Of a stretch of DNA of 64,000 nt, positions 20,601-32,700 are shown piece by piece (position 1 is the first letter of the stretch; every line of letters begins with the position of its first letter). This DNA is from Ceratodon purpureus (taxonomy: Eukaryota > Streptophyta > Bryopsida > Pseudoditrichales > Ditrichaceae). Below the pieces are notes generated by a model, which did not search any database, had not been told where the DNA came from, and worked only from the letters and a program-made list of their open reading frames with translations. The stretch spans positions 13,979,594 through 14,043,593 of the forward strand of contig CM026431.1 of assembly GCA_014871385.1 (NCBI GenBank). The letters run 5' to 3'. Position numbers and translations under genes: made by a program.

Positions 20601-21718
20601 CAACACTTAATTCCAAAGCGAATAGGCTTATTTCGTAAGAATTGCCTAATATTGCAATATTTTCCTTTATAAGGAATGATGAGTTTGTCAACTGTCACAT
20701 GGGCCTCTAGGTTATATAATTCTTTGGACTGCTTGTTGAAGGCATTTACAAGCCACCTACTCTTTATAATTTTGTCGTATCCTCGTGCATCTTTATCTCT
20801 TACAACAGTTGTATTGTCTACAAGATGAAGGCAACGCTGGATGGCTTCCCAACGCTTGCAGGTCATCACAGTTGGGATTATATTGCATCGAAGCACTTCA
20901 GACTTGGACCAATAATGTCTACGAGCAGGCTCACGTTTACACCCCATAATAATCAATATGCCAATCCATGCACGTAGTTCCACTATTGTTACATCTGTCC
21001 ACTTTGTCCCGCCTTTGGTTCTAACGAGAGGGGGAACGGTTGAGTCACCCCCGGCATGTGGCAGAACATCAGTAGAAACTGGTGGTTTAGGTCCACCAGA
21101 ATCTGCATGTACATCCGTTGCATCACGTCTTGCACGACGACTAGGACAGCAAATTGGAGGCAAGACAGTCTCCGCATAACGATTCGTCTCATCTACTATT
21201 GGCTGCAATAAGTCATCGGTCCAATATAAGTCCCAGAAATCGCTCGGTGTGCGGGGCCGATCCGGGTCAAACTGCTGTGTGCAGCCTGGCTTGGGTCCGC
21301 AAAAGTTATTCCGAGTACCTAGCAACCGCACATGATCAGATCCCCATTCCTTTTGTGCGTAATAGTTGTCAAACTCTGCCCTGCTCATCTTGTGAGCTTT
21401 GTAAATGCTACCATCTTGACACCATGAATTCGTAGTCTCATCCTCCAACTCAAGAAGCCTATCGATATCAAATTTGTCCTCTAACTCGTCGACAATTGGA
21501 TCATAATCAGGTTCGTCTTTGCTACACCCTCGTATTGATCCAAGCCACTCTAACCCTGATGACCCACTCACTGCATTTCCACACGACTCATCATCGTTGG
21601 ATTCTAGACTGAAGTAAGGAGGAAGGTTTACAGATATCACCTTGGGGAAAGGAGTACGCATGGTGATTGATTCTTGAGTCCCCTCAGTATTGCCGACGTG
21701 CTCTTCATTAGGCGGCAT
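20576..21718 (-). pseudogene. piggyBac transposase, N-terminal and first catalytic part
   Basis: A 380-aa frame. The acidic N-terminal half (DEPDYDPIVDELEDKFDID) is typical of piggyBac proteins, followed by WTDVTIVELRAWIGILIIMG, the characteristic start of the DDE_Tnp_1_7 core. Near its end is AHVTVDKLIIPYKGK with the first catalytic Asp, then RNKPIRFGIKCW, matching the usual KP-x-x-x-GIK-x-W motif. After this the frame runs out in a few missense codons at 20576, while the expected continuation is in another frame at 19696-20600. Known piggyBac transposases cut DNA at TTAA and excise without leaving a footprint. Confidence 0.85.
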
Positions 21719-21786
21719 CTAGAAGTCAGGTATCACACGGCCATGCCTTTGTCCAGCTTCATTCAGTCCTTTGGCAATGCCATGCT

Positions 21787-22506
21787 CTAGTTCGTCTTCA
21801 TCACCGCCTGACATTGTGGATCGCCCTCGTCTCCTTCATACCATGACGGCATTGATATTCCAAATGGATCACAAATCAAGTTCACGGCCTCTACTGATGA
21901 CTCCTCCATCCTTTGCCCCACACTTGGTTCATCAGTAAGTGGAAAACGACACACAGCTTGCGGAACTTGCTTTCTCCTTTCATCAGTGCCAAAGTCTACA
22001 ACAAACATGGGGGTGTTTGTAGACTTTTCAATGTATTCATAAACAACTTCCCCATGTGTGAGTGCCCGACCTTGCCCTGAGTGATATGAAACTGCTTGTA
22101 TGTACTCGGCTGACACCATGACAACCATGCCCTTCCTTCTTTCAGAGAAGCCACCAAACCAATTAGCATCAAGCAGTCCATTGCTCAAAACAGGAGCCTG
22201 CCAAAGTGGTTCAGGAACACTGTAGTCCTGATCTGCTCCTCGGAGGCTATTTCCGCACGTGGTTTTGTCTTCGACAGGAGTTGCTAAGGCATTAAGCCAC
22301 ATTGCCACCCCTCCTTCACCAAGAGCTCCCAAACTGAATTGGGACTCTAGAGCTACAGTATCTTCCTCTTGAAGGTCATCGATATCCTCATCGGGCACTT
22401 TGTTTGCTGTAGATGAATGCGGGAGCTGGCCAGCCAGAGTTTGAAGGACTCCTATATCGTTTGGGTCAATGTTCGTAACTTGATGACGGGTCTTCGTTCT
22501 AGTCAA
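21787..22506 (-). pseudogene. piggyBac-associated upstream ORF (239 aa)
   Basis: It lies 68 bp upstream of the transposase frame on the same strand. The protein is acidic with no motif I recognise. The central part (WFGGFSERRKGMVVMVSAEY) has the look of a folded domain. Because it is collinear with the transposase and separated from it and from the next frame upstream only by short gaps or a frame change, it is probably an N-terminal part of the same transposon gene rather than a host gene. Confidence 0.45.
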
Positions 22507-22512
22507 TCGAGG

Positions 22513-23022
22513 TTAGTAGGGCGCTGGTTTGATTGAAGAGCGTCTTTGAATACTCTGTCGAGTACCTTCCTCTACATGCATGTGAACATCGACCTCCATC
22601 GGGGCTACTGGTTCTACATTTGCACGCCCTTGAGCTCTGCCTCCACGTCTACCTTGTGCTCGGCCTCCTCGACCTCTAGAGGTTGCATGTTGGATATTAG
22701 GAACTCCTTCCGCGTGTGGCCTTCCACAAGGTCTTCCCCGGCCTCTCTTCCCATGGCAGTCTCCTCTTCCCCCTCCCCTCCGAGACCCCTCCCCAACCTC
22801 CATCGGCTCCTTCCTTGGTCGACTCAACTGCTGCGGCATGTGGCTGATATCCTCTCCCTCCAAGTTGTACTGACTCCAAATATTGTCTCCCTCCAGCTCT
22901 GGGAACAACTGGATCCCCACCATCCTCTCTGATCTCCTTGGACGAGGGAGCTCGGGGGGTGCTGACGCTCCCTTCTCTTTCCCCTTCTCTTTCCCCTTCT
23001 CTTTCCCTACCATGCTGGGCAA
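22513..23022 (-). pseudogene. piggyBac-associated low-complexity ORF (169 aa)
   Basis: It starts with a KEKG repeat (four copies of a GEKGK-like unit) and continues with Gly/Arg-rich RGRG and AQGRRGGRAQGR tracts, typical of basic disordered regions. It ends 6 bp before the next frame downstream (22506), which is in another frame, so either a frameshift or splicing joins them. I do not recognise a domain. Its place suggests it is part of the 5' region of the piggyBac gene. Confidence 0.4.
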
Positions 23023-23077
23023 AATCTGGCCACACCTCCGTTTTCAAGATGGTACTAATTTCACTAGGGAGGTATCG

Positions 23078-23335
23078 TCACTCCCTCCAACCCAACAGTT
23101 GTGCAGCCTTACGATACCAGAGATGGCGCTGCAATTGATGTTGTGTAAAGTTACCCCTTTTGAAGTTCCGCTTGGGCCTTGGCAATGAAAGTAGGTACTC
23201 GGCAGTGAGGCACCCAACAAGAATACGGCAACCTTCACAGCTTACTCCACTTCTCGATGCCCACGCTGTAATGACTTGGGCTTCACTTTCCAAAGAAGGT
23301 GGTGCAAGAGGGGGTGATTGAAAGGTGAGCGTCAT
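23078..23335 (-). pseudogene. piggyBac-locus first ORF, unrecognised (85 aa)
   Basis: This short frame (contains SCEGCRILVGCLTAEYLLS and RKAAQLLGWRE) begins 20 bp after the stop of the aspartyl-tRNA synthetase fragment on the same strand. A frame without further stops continues past its stop into the KEKG region. It might be the true N terminus of the transposon protein or unrelated sequence. Confidence 0.3.
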
Positions 23336-23354
23336 GTGCTATTGATACAGGTGA

Positions 23355-24109
23355 TCATGTATTGATGACACTGGACTTTAGAGCAAGCTGGCTCGGTTGT
23401 GCAGGATCAACAGATGCAGGGGCGTTCATGAGGAGACAGCGAGCTTGGGTGGATTTTGGAAATGCAATAACGTCTCGGATTGAGGTTTCACCTGCTAGCA
23501 GCATGACCCTTTGCTCCAATCCATATGCTATGCCTCGACATTTAAAATCAGGCACCAACATAATAAGACCTTCCTTGGCAGTACACTTCTAACCAACAAT
23601 AGAAAAAAACCTCAGAAATGTGAGAAATGTGAGATGTGCAATACCATGCGGTGGAGCACCAAGATCTAATGCTTCTAAAAGGAACCCAAACTTTTCTTCT
23701 GCCTGCCGGAACACAAACACCAGATCTTCATGTCAGGTATAGAATAATGAAGCATCAAACACCAGAGCGACTGATAACAACATTTCTTTGATAAGAGCGG
23801 TAAAATAAGAGGACTCAAGAGTTACGAACTTCTTCAGGTGTCAAGCCGATGGCACTCAGCACCTTCTCTTGAACTGCCCTCCTGTATATTCTCAGACTTC
23901 CACCTCCAATCTACATGCAAGAGTACATACCAAGGGGGAAGATATGATGAGAACCAGCCAAGTCAGTAAGCACACAGGATCGAGCATAATATCCAAGCTG
24001 TAAAACAAACCTCAACACTGTTGTAAACTAGATCGTAAGCCAGCGCTCGAGCAGTTCTGAGGTCTCCGATGTCATCTGGATGAAGAGCTGTAAAGGGATG
24101 GTGGAGTGC
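23355..24109 (-). pseudogene. Aspartyl-tRNA synthetase (organellar/bacterial type), 3' gene fragment
   Basis: Four short exons with GT-AG junctions and correct phases encode the C-terminal part of a bacterial-type AspRS, the enzyme that charges tRNA-Asp in plastids and mitochondria. They are 24109-24011 ([17 protein letters not shown]...VYNSVE), 23910-23830 (IGGGSLRIYRRAVQEKV), 23702-23645 ([20 protein letters not shown]) and 23533-23355 ([20 protein letters not shown] to stop). The usual class II motif 3 signature YGLDR reads YGLEQR here, so the conserved Arg appears displaced. Motifs 1 and 2 and the anticodon-binding domain are absent; no further exons are visible up to the KCS gene. It is a truncated copy of a host gene, next to or carried inside the piggyBac locus. 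Confidence 0.8.
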
Positions 24110-26117
24110 CTGCCTCATGACAAGCGTGCCTCATGTTGCAAGCGCTTCTCGGATCACAGGTTCAGAAGTCAGCATAGAAGAGCTAACTGGACTTTGAATG
24201 CGTATTATTTTGTCACACTTTGAATTGTAATATAATATCAAGAGCTAATTATCATTGGAACTGACTTCTTCTTTCTTCCCAGCAGTGCAAGCCCAAGGTT
24301 CCCCTCTTGTCTAACGTATTCCACACACACATAGACGGTATCATTTTCGGTACACCCTGACTTATTAGAGTAGAAGACGTGCATCTAAATACAGATACTT
24401 GCAAAGAGTAAGAAAACTTCAAGGAAAATTGTAAACCCTGCTCCTATAAGCAAATCGATTGCTTGTAAAAGTATAATACACATAAGTTTCCGAAGCAACA
24501 AAGCATGTAATTCCTGATGTGAGTGGACTATTTTAGAGAATTGCACATCACTGATCAAGCCTGGAATGGATTACAAACAATGTATGCACGCAACTAGACT
24601 ATGCAGATTGATAGTGGATACCTCTTGTTGTCGTCGTTGCCGTCTTTCTTGAAAACCATGAGCATTACCTCTGTTGTCTTGAAGCTAAGCAAGGTGTAAC
24701 AAGAAGACTGACTAAACCCTAACTTCACGCAGAATCATGTCCTCAGCAACCAAATAAAAGCAAACACATGCAGAACTAATCTGCACGATAAAGCTTCCAT
24801 GTTTGCTACAAAAGCATGCAAAGCAAAACCGAACTACAACAAAGGCATAAAACCCAAAAAGACACATGCAACATAAATTCGAGGCACTAAGTCCAAGAAC
24901 ACATGATCGCAGACTGAATATTATGACCTGAGGCACTGCAATTTACCTCCTATAACAGAGTCTTCGCTTCTGTAACCCAATTCCCTTGACACAAAATACA
25001 CATTTCTTGCAACCCAACAGCCTTCTTTGGATTTGAAAATGAGAAGAGTTCCCGCTCCATTTTGCTGCTACTATGTTGGTCACAATTGTCCTGTTAGACC
25101 CGCTTGTAGATGAGCTTCAATCCTATAGGAAGATGGTGAGTATTGCATGCAGTCTTTCAGCATTGAAAATTCAAATAAAATATGAGCAGCGACATCCACG
25201 ATCTCTCTCCCACGAAACAACATTGTAAACCCCATAGAAGGTGGGTTTGCAGCCACAACACTCCCAACAAACTCTTACCGGCTGCATAGGTTGTCTTGTC
25301 AAGGACGCCCAACGAAGTCCTTTCCATCCAGATACGAATCCAATACACCAGTCCAATAAGTATAATTACTGCAAGGAGCCAAAATACAAGAAATACAATA
25401 CCGCATCGCATGTACTATATGCATGCCACATCATTGATTTTTTTGACACCTGTCATAATTAAGTTTGCCACATGGCATACACTCTTATGTAATTTTCTCA
25501 TGAGCACCACCCTCATAACCCATTGAAAATTAGAATACAAGAAGTCTTGCAGGCCATTCTGGCTGGATTGCCCTTTAAAGGGTTAAGATCCCCATTATTT
25601 ACAATGGGGAATCACTATAGGAAGCCAACATCATTGTAGGAATTGTAATCTTCTGGAAAATTGGAGCAATTTCTACCTAATGATGACTTGAAATTTTCTA
25701 AATGAAATTTAAAAGATTATTTTGGAATATTTGTAAAAAATACAAATTAATTTTATTTATTTTTAATTTAATAATAATTCTAAAGCTAAAAGTATAATAT
25801 TTACAACATAGTCATAAATTACGAAGGTTTAGTATCCTTTATTTTGTAGAAACACTAATTTAAATAGTTGAAGGCAAGAATTGGATAAAATGGAAGGCCA
25901 CTCAGCAAACCATCATTGCACTTCTTTTAGAACAAAACTAGTGTAGGACCATAGCATGTATGCCTAAAATGAATTCCAAAAAATAAAAGAGATGAAAAAT
26001 TATGAAGATAAGTAAAAAAAAAAATATGATAATTATTTTTTGTTACTTTTAGTTACTTCTAACCCATGGAGACCATTCTTGGTTCTTTTATCTAGCAACA
26101 AAGATAAAGAAATTTCT
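24110..26117. other. Spacer, no gene recognised
   Basis: I looked here for the missing upstream exons of the AspRS fragment and saw none. At 25571-25586 the sequence CCCTTTAAAGGGTTAA ends in TTAA and resembles a piggyBac-type right end. Open frames at 24712-24936 and 25157-25411 are hydrophobic low-complexity translations without features. Confidence 0.45.
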
Positions 26118-26974
26118 TTAACCCCTAAAATTTTGAGGGTAATTTTCATCAAAAATGCCTCAAAACAGCCCCTCTTCAAAGCAAGGTGGATTTTGCAAAC
26201 TTGGGGTCTTTTTTAGAACATCTAACCGTAAGATCTTGTAGCTAACTTCATGTCTACATGTCCACCAAATCTCACACACTCATTCTTGACCAATTGCAAG
26301 ATCATAACGTTCAAAGTAGAAAAACAAGTTTTTTTTCTCTGCAAAAAAAAGGGACAACAGAGTTTTGAAGGCCCAAAAAACCATTTTTTTGCATTATGAA
26401 TTTTGGGGGTTTTGATGCACGTCAAAGAAGACTGAGTTAGCTAATTGTATTAAGAAAAATTATATTCAAAAAATTGTGGAAAGTTGCCAAAAAAATCATT
26501 TTCCGCTAAAGGTTATGCTGAAATTCACAAACAAAGGCCGTTTTTGGACAATAAAAATAGCATATGAAAAAAAATTGGATTAAAAATCCGAATGGTGGGA
26601 ACATGTTCTACTGCCTTTTCTATACATGGAGTTTTTTACTTTTGAAAAGTATCAAAATTTCAATTTTCGGTGGAATTTCAAAGTTTCGTCGTTGGACAGA
26701 TTTTGGCAGTTTTAGGCAGTTTTGGGCAGAATTTGCTGCATTCACAATGGCTTAGAAAAATTCAGCAGCTGCCCAACGACACTTCAGAATAGCGTTTGAC
26801 ACTTAAATCATCATAACTTTTGATCTCGATGTCGGAATTGAAAAATAAAAATACCTACACGAAGATCTCTACCTTCAAAAAAAATTCAGAAAATCCTGAT
26901 ATAAATTGCATTCATAGGTACATGCCCAAATTCCAAAAAAGCCCAAATGTGACAGATTGTCCTTTGGGGGTTAA
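26118..26974. mobile_element. Non-autonomous TTAA-flanked element, copy B
   Basis: Starts TTAA-CCCCTAAAAT and ends CCTTTGGGGG-TTAA. Its interior aligns with copy A, from the shared GCCTCAAAACAGCCCCTCTT segment through the GGTTATGCTGAAATTCACA segment, but it is about 700 bp shorter at the right. It provides the empty-site version of the place where copy D inserted into copy A. The frame at 26222-26425 is shared with copy A only because the DNA is shared, and is not a gene. Confidence 0.75.
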
Positions 26975-27571
26975 TAAGAGGCAACCCTTCTTTTATTTTT
27001 CAAATGAGTAAATATTCACCCAATAGAATGCAGCCCTGCTACGATGCTAACAATAATCTTCCTTATTGGCAAGAACCTACCTTTCAAGAGGAGAAAACAA
27101 GAAGCATACCAAAAACCGACACTCTAAGCTAAAGAATCCTCCTATATGCCTTATCTGCATCACAAAATTCCAAATGTACACAACTAGTAGAGACTGTCGG
27201 GTTTGGGTATGCATCTCTTAATTGTAATCTAGTCTTATGCAATGGAATTCCCGTTTGCTTCCAAAAAAATAAAAATAAAAAAATAAAAAATAAACCCTGA
27301 CTCAGCACCCTGAATCCAACTGACCCACTTAAATACAAGAAAGTTGAAACAGAAGCGTTACTAACTTAACCCACATGCCGGACAAGTGACAATTTAGCCA
27401 TTGTCCTTATTTGCTAATACTGTAGTGACAAGAAGGCAATCAGGGAAACCAATTACTCAAAACTGACCTTGAAGAATAAGTACAAGTGCCTGAAATGTAA
27501 CCCAGGTACAGAGTGCCGGCTTTGGGAAATGAGCCCCCTTAAACCCTGATCCCATGCAATTAAACGCTGAC
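26975..27571. other. Downstream flank of KCS gene
   Basis: AT-rich sequence after the KCS stop codon on the minus strand, including A-rich runs near 27265-27295. It probably contains the 3' untranslated region and poly(A) site. No separate gene is seen. Confidence 0.5.
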
Positions 27572-29763
27572 TCAGGGTTTAAGCGCCGGAGTTGGCGCTG
27601 AGCCATGCAGATGAACGGGATAGCGGTCGACGCAGTCGAGCCACGGATTCTCGCAGCGGGACTCGTCGATGTGATCGCTGCGGAGTGATTTCCACACCGC
27701 GCTGTTGCACTTGATGCCGGACCCGAGGGCGATCTGCCACACGAGGTCGCCGCGGCGGACTCGGTGCTTGGCTTCCATGTAGGCCAGGACGTACCAGATG
27801 GAGCTGGAGGACTGGTTGCCGAAGCGGTGGAGCGACATGCGGGAGGGCTCCATGTGGTGGCTGGAGAGACGGAGGTTCTTCTCGATGCCGTCCAGGACCG
27901 CCTTGCCACCGGGGTGGATGCAGAAGTGGTCGATGGAGGACTGGAAGTTTGGGGTGTAGGGCTTATGGGCTTTGAGGAGCTTGCGGGACATGAGATTGGT
28001 GGCGTATTTCAGCTTCTCCGAGATGGGCAGGATCTTAGGAGCGAGAGTTGTGATGTTGGACTTGAGCGCGTCGCCCGCTGCGGCCATGAGGGTCTTGGAG
28101 AGTGAGATGCCCTCGAACCCTGCGGCGTCTAGGAAGGTCTTGACGCACTCGAAGCTGCGCGGGTTGGCGCCCTGGTGCGTTCTCACCACGTGAAGCAAGC
28201 TGTATTTGGCTCGGCCCCTGTCCTCTGTATCGGTGGCAGAGACCATTGGTTGTTAGTTGAAAGCATGTTCTAGGGTTGTGGTTGGTCTACTTTGAATTCG
28301 CTTGATTTTGACTCACTAAGACCTAAATCCCTACGAACCTGTGAATTCAATCCACTACCGAGAATTCACCTGAGAATATCGAAGTGGACGGATATGTCGG
28401 TTTGGAATCTATCGATTTCTCGCACGTGATTTTGTTATTAAGTTCAATTTGAAGATGGACATGGTCACTCAGCTAAAACAGGAGCGTAAATCTTCTTCAA
28501 CGATTATGTAATTAGCGGTTTTTAGAAGCCAACTATGGTAACCGCAATCTCTTATAAGATTGGATCATATTCGCATGTGGCAGATTCAGACGATTCAAAT
28601 GCACTGTAGCATGCGCTTTTCGGACATCATACGAAGGACACTATGAGCTGAAGAATAGAACACAAGAGAGGCTGGACATCATGTTTATCCGCCTAGGTCC
28701 TAAAATTCTTTTTCAGTTTTCTTGATAGATTATTATACTTACTGTGCTTGTTGGACAGGAGGATTGCAGAAGCGCCCCATCTGAAGATGCAATTGCCGAC
28801 CATCATGGAGCGGTCGTTGCCTGTGTAGACTTGCCGCCCGCTGATCATCTCCGTGCTCAGAGCAATGGCGTAGGTGTTCTTGTGCACTTTCAACAGATCT
28901 TGCGCCAAGTTGATGGCGAGCACGCCCGCGCTGCACCCCATGCCTCCCAGATTGTACGTCTCGATGTCCTCCCGCAGGCCAAAATGGTTCACCACCATGG
29001 CCGAGAGGGATGGGATGGGGCAGAACGTGCTGCAGTTCACCACGAGGATTCCAATCTCCGAGGTCTTCACGCCTGTTTTCTTCAAGAGCTCAGCTACGGC
29101 GCTGAAGAGAGCCGTCTCGGCTTCCTTCATGCTTGTGGGAAGGGTAAAGTCTGTTGGCTCCTGGTGCATGGACAATGGGATGTATGTCTCAGGACCTAAA
29201 CCTGAGCTGGTCAAGATTTTTCTCTGAAAATCGAGGCTAGTCTCCGTGAAGTACTTTGACTTTTCTGCCAACTCGAGGAAGCGCTCGCTTGTCATCTTGC
29301 ACTCCTCGCTGGGCTTGAAGCAAGCGTAATCCACGAGATACATCGGTGGTGAACGCGAAGACAGAACCCACGCTACCACTAGTGTGCCTAGAAGAAGCAA
29401 CAACATAACCGCCGTCCTGGTTTCGAAATACACGAATAACCCATCGAATCTGTATAGGTTGAAATAGGATATGTAGAGGTTGACATTGGCCACCAGAGGA
29501 GCGAGTAATAGCTCATTATGCCAGAGAAATGCTGCAGCTTGCGCAATGGTGACCAAAACAAGGGGCAACAATGTCCTGCTCTTGTAACCTATGCCGGGCG
29601 TCACTATCCCCTTGAAGCTCAGTAACCTTGTCCCAAGTGCTACATTCATGGACCGTTGGACAATGTTGAGTGATTTCTCGAGCTGCACACCGCTGGCTTG
29701 AGTCACACTGACGTCCAAGTCCCCTGCAAAATTACCCATTGGTGTGCAAAGATCATATGGCAC
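27572..29763 (-). CDS. 3-ketoacyl-CoA synthase (KCS, FAE1-type condensing enzyme)
   Basis: KCS enzymes condense malonyl-CoA with acyl-CoA, the first step of very-long-chain fatty acid elongation in the ER, supplying waxes, cutin and sphingolipids. Two exons: 29763-28743 and 28224-27572. The intron has a GTAAGT donor and a TACAG acceptor; joining gives SNKHKDRGRAKYSLL across the junction and a 557-aa protein, slightly longer than typical KCS. Two N-terminal membrane segments are visible (about residues 64-80 and 118-134). The catalytic Cys is C277 in GGMGCSAG. The His in FCIHPGGKAVLDG and the Asn in RFGNQSSSS complete the expected triad in exon 2. The start is the first Met of the open frame; Met9 (MGNFAGD) is an alternative. 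It looks intact. Confidence 0.93.
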
Positions 29764-32700
29764 TGATAAGTGTAAAACAGAGCATGTTGAAACAGAGTTC
29801 TTGTTGCGGACTGGGCAGCTTGAATGTCAAGTGGAGCTCAGTCCGCTCCCTGAACATTCGGCTGATATGTCATGCCAATCGGCAAGGTGTCTTGCAATTG
29901 AGATACATGTACCCAAGTCAGGGGCATCACAACTTTGAACGTGCAGGTGTTCTGACCATATGCGTTGCTCGTCTGATGACTCGTTTTGAACATAGGCCCA
30001 GGTTTTTATTCTGACCAGACTGACGTGGTATTTTTTCTTGTTCTTTTTTGTGACGCAATAAGACTGGCATGGCCTGATGAGGGCATATGAATGATTCAAT
30101 GTGAATGTCTGAACAATGTGAATGTCTTCAATGTGAGCTTTGTCTTATTAGATGTGATCGAGTCTGACCAACCGTTGTAATTGAAGGCATATTCACCTGT
30201 TGCGTCTGTGGATACATCATGTGTAGCTGTCTCTTCCTCCGACGTTCAGCTAATAAAATTCTCACATCATCAATACTATTACAATCCCGAAAGACCGAGA
30301 AGTGCTAGACGATGAGTTGGACCGTGAGTTTGCAATTACACTCTGAGGTTGCCTGTTCTATGACCATCAACTTCATAGTCAACTTCACTGTCATGATGCC
30401 TTGAAACTTATATAAACTAGCTACCTCGGTACTGGATCAAACCATATTATATGCTCTAGGGTAAACCCAACCAACCCCACGGTATGTACAGCAAATTGAT
30501 CAATCAAACACCGAAAGCCCATTAACATATCCACAATGGCGTGTGTAGACACATCGTGAGTCAACTATGGTAAATTGGACGGGTTAAGATTGATTAAGAT
30601 GATTGCGTTTCATTTCAATAAGCTTCCAGCATTTGAACAATTACGCCGAAGTTGACACTTCGGACATTCTGACGTAGCTACGAATTCTGATCGAGTATTG
30701 CGTTCGCGAGAAGTGCATTCAATTCTTATTGGGTATATGCTATCCATTTTGCCCACGTTCAAATTATAGCCTTTAAGCCTGCTGTACCTGTTAAACATAT
30801 CGTATGGTTGGGAGTTGCAGGAAAGACTTCTATGTAACAATCTCTCTAAGCTGGGGCCTGGAGGTGATTTCCCATAGATATTGAATCATGTCATGAGCAA
30901 CTACAGCAGATAAACTCCTTCTTAGCTGGTTATTGCTGCATGGCGCACGTCGCTGAGAATTTATCATATCCTTCCATTTGGCTGATGTCATTGACCGACC
31001 TGCACAATTATATATGGTGTAGGCATGAATGAATATTACCACTTAAGGTCGTGAGTTCTACTGTGCATTAAATGCGTAGTACTTCTGAGCTGCAGATTTT
31101 GCATTGTGCACTCCCACATTTAAATTCCATCGTTCAGGGCCTGGCAGCGCCTTGCAGTAGTCAGCTGTCTACAGCTACGTCTTCCATAATGATAATATTT
31201 CTTGAGCAAAATCGGCGGCAATCAGTGACCTCGTTGGCTGTAGTACCTGGCCACGGGTTGAGACTCAGAAACAGAAAAAATATTCCATGCTCGATGTCCA
31301 TATTGACAACCTTACGCCTGTGTTTCGACATGGCCAACAGTACTAGCCGAGCCTGATTGTATTGGTACTAATGCAGCTCATTATGTGTAACCGCACAGTC
31401 CAGTGCTGGTAGTCGTATCCATTGCCTTTCGCCAGTTTATTTTCCTGTGTCCTGGCAACTCATTCTCCTTATGAAAGAGTTTCTCCGTTGTCCAATCCAC
31501 CACAAGCTTGCCTTCGAATTTCAATTATTATCGTTATCCTCTTTTAACAAGCACTTGTATTAATCTAGTTCTGGATAATGAGAAGGTATATAGATCTGCC
31601 ACACTCGTGTTTCTTCAGATGCATACTATCATGCTTTCATAGATGTACTGTGTTCTAAATTTTGAATTTCAATATTTACTCCCTATTTTGCATATGTAAT
31701 ACTCCATAAGGTGTTATCGAGTAACGGTTGAGCAGCCAATTTGCAATTCAAGAGGTCACTCACTTGCTCTTATGATTGGGAGTTAAACTTCTAACCGAGT
31801 CTGAGAATTCAAGTTTTTGTAAACTCGACTTCTAAGTCAGATTAAGGAGTAAACCAACTTGCCGGGTTTATCATACACAGTATGCTTGGGAAGGTGTCAG
31901 AGCTCATGCTTTCATTCACTCGTTATTGAGGGGAAAAAAACTAAAATTCACTTGTCATTTTAGGGAAAACAAAATAACAATTCACTCCTTATTATGGAAA
32001 AAATAACAAACCTTAATGATTTCCAATACCGGCCATTTCTCTGAAGAGACGAGGTATTGGTTGGTGATAGAGGATATCTCTCTCTCTCTCTCTACCCCTT
32101 TGCACTCAACTTTCAAGTTTCCAGACTCCAATCACCAAACAATCCACCAACTGACACACACTATTATTGAAGTCACGTACACACAAAAATTATGAATTGC
32201 CACACACTACATACCTACCTTCTTATATAGAAAACAACCATAGAATCAGCGTCTGTTGGAGCCCCGAGGATACCTTCAACTCATGAGTTCCGGAGAATTT
32301 TTTTGATTAGAATATCTAACAATGCCATCATTTCATCGGATGGATAGCCACAATTATACCAAATCTGATTTTAAAAAGTATATTTTGAATATTGATGCAC
32401 ATAAAAGTCTCCCTCGACTATCCGCTGATCAGCTGCATCATTTGTTATGGATGATACATGGAACACTCGTGGGTTTCAGAATCCATATTACACGACAGCC
32501 CCAAAAACCAATTTTACACATTTTCGATGCGTACACATTACATATTATGTGCTGGTACTCGATCATCTCTGCAGGTAGGTTGTGAGTGTTATCCGATGTA
32601 AAATAACTGGTAGCTTATCCTTGAGTTGGGTCAGTTGTGTTCTGGTTGAAGGACCAACATATGTAGCGTTGTGAACTCTGAAGTAACGTTTCTGGAAGAC

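Larger units (their letters stand above)
19690..23335 (-). mobile_element. Decayed piggyBac-family transposon, coding region
   Basis: Consecutive minus-strand frames encode a piggyBac (DDE_Tnp_1_7) transposase and N-terminal extensions: 23078-23335, 22513-23022, 21787-22506, 20576-21718 and 19696-20600. The catalytic core is split between the last two by a frame change near 20580-20600. The ends are not certain. Candidate TTAA-type termini exist far outside (16501 and 25583), which would make a roughly 9-kb element. Non-autonomous TTAA elements elsewhere in the window probably depend on a transposase of this family. Confidence 0.8.

Noticed and set aside
27764-28105. Antisense ORFs across KCS, FTHFS, OPR and hAT coding regions
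   Set aside because: They lie opposite well-recognised coding exons and reflect codon structure of the sense strand.
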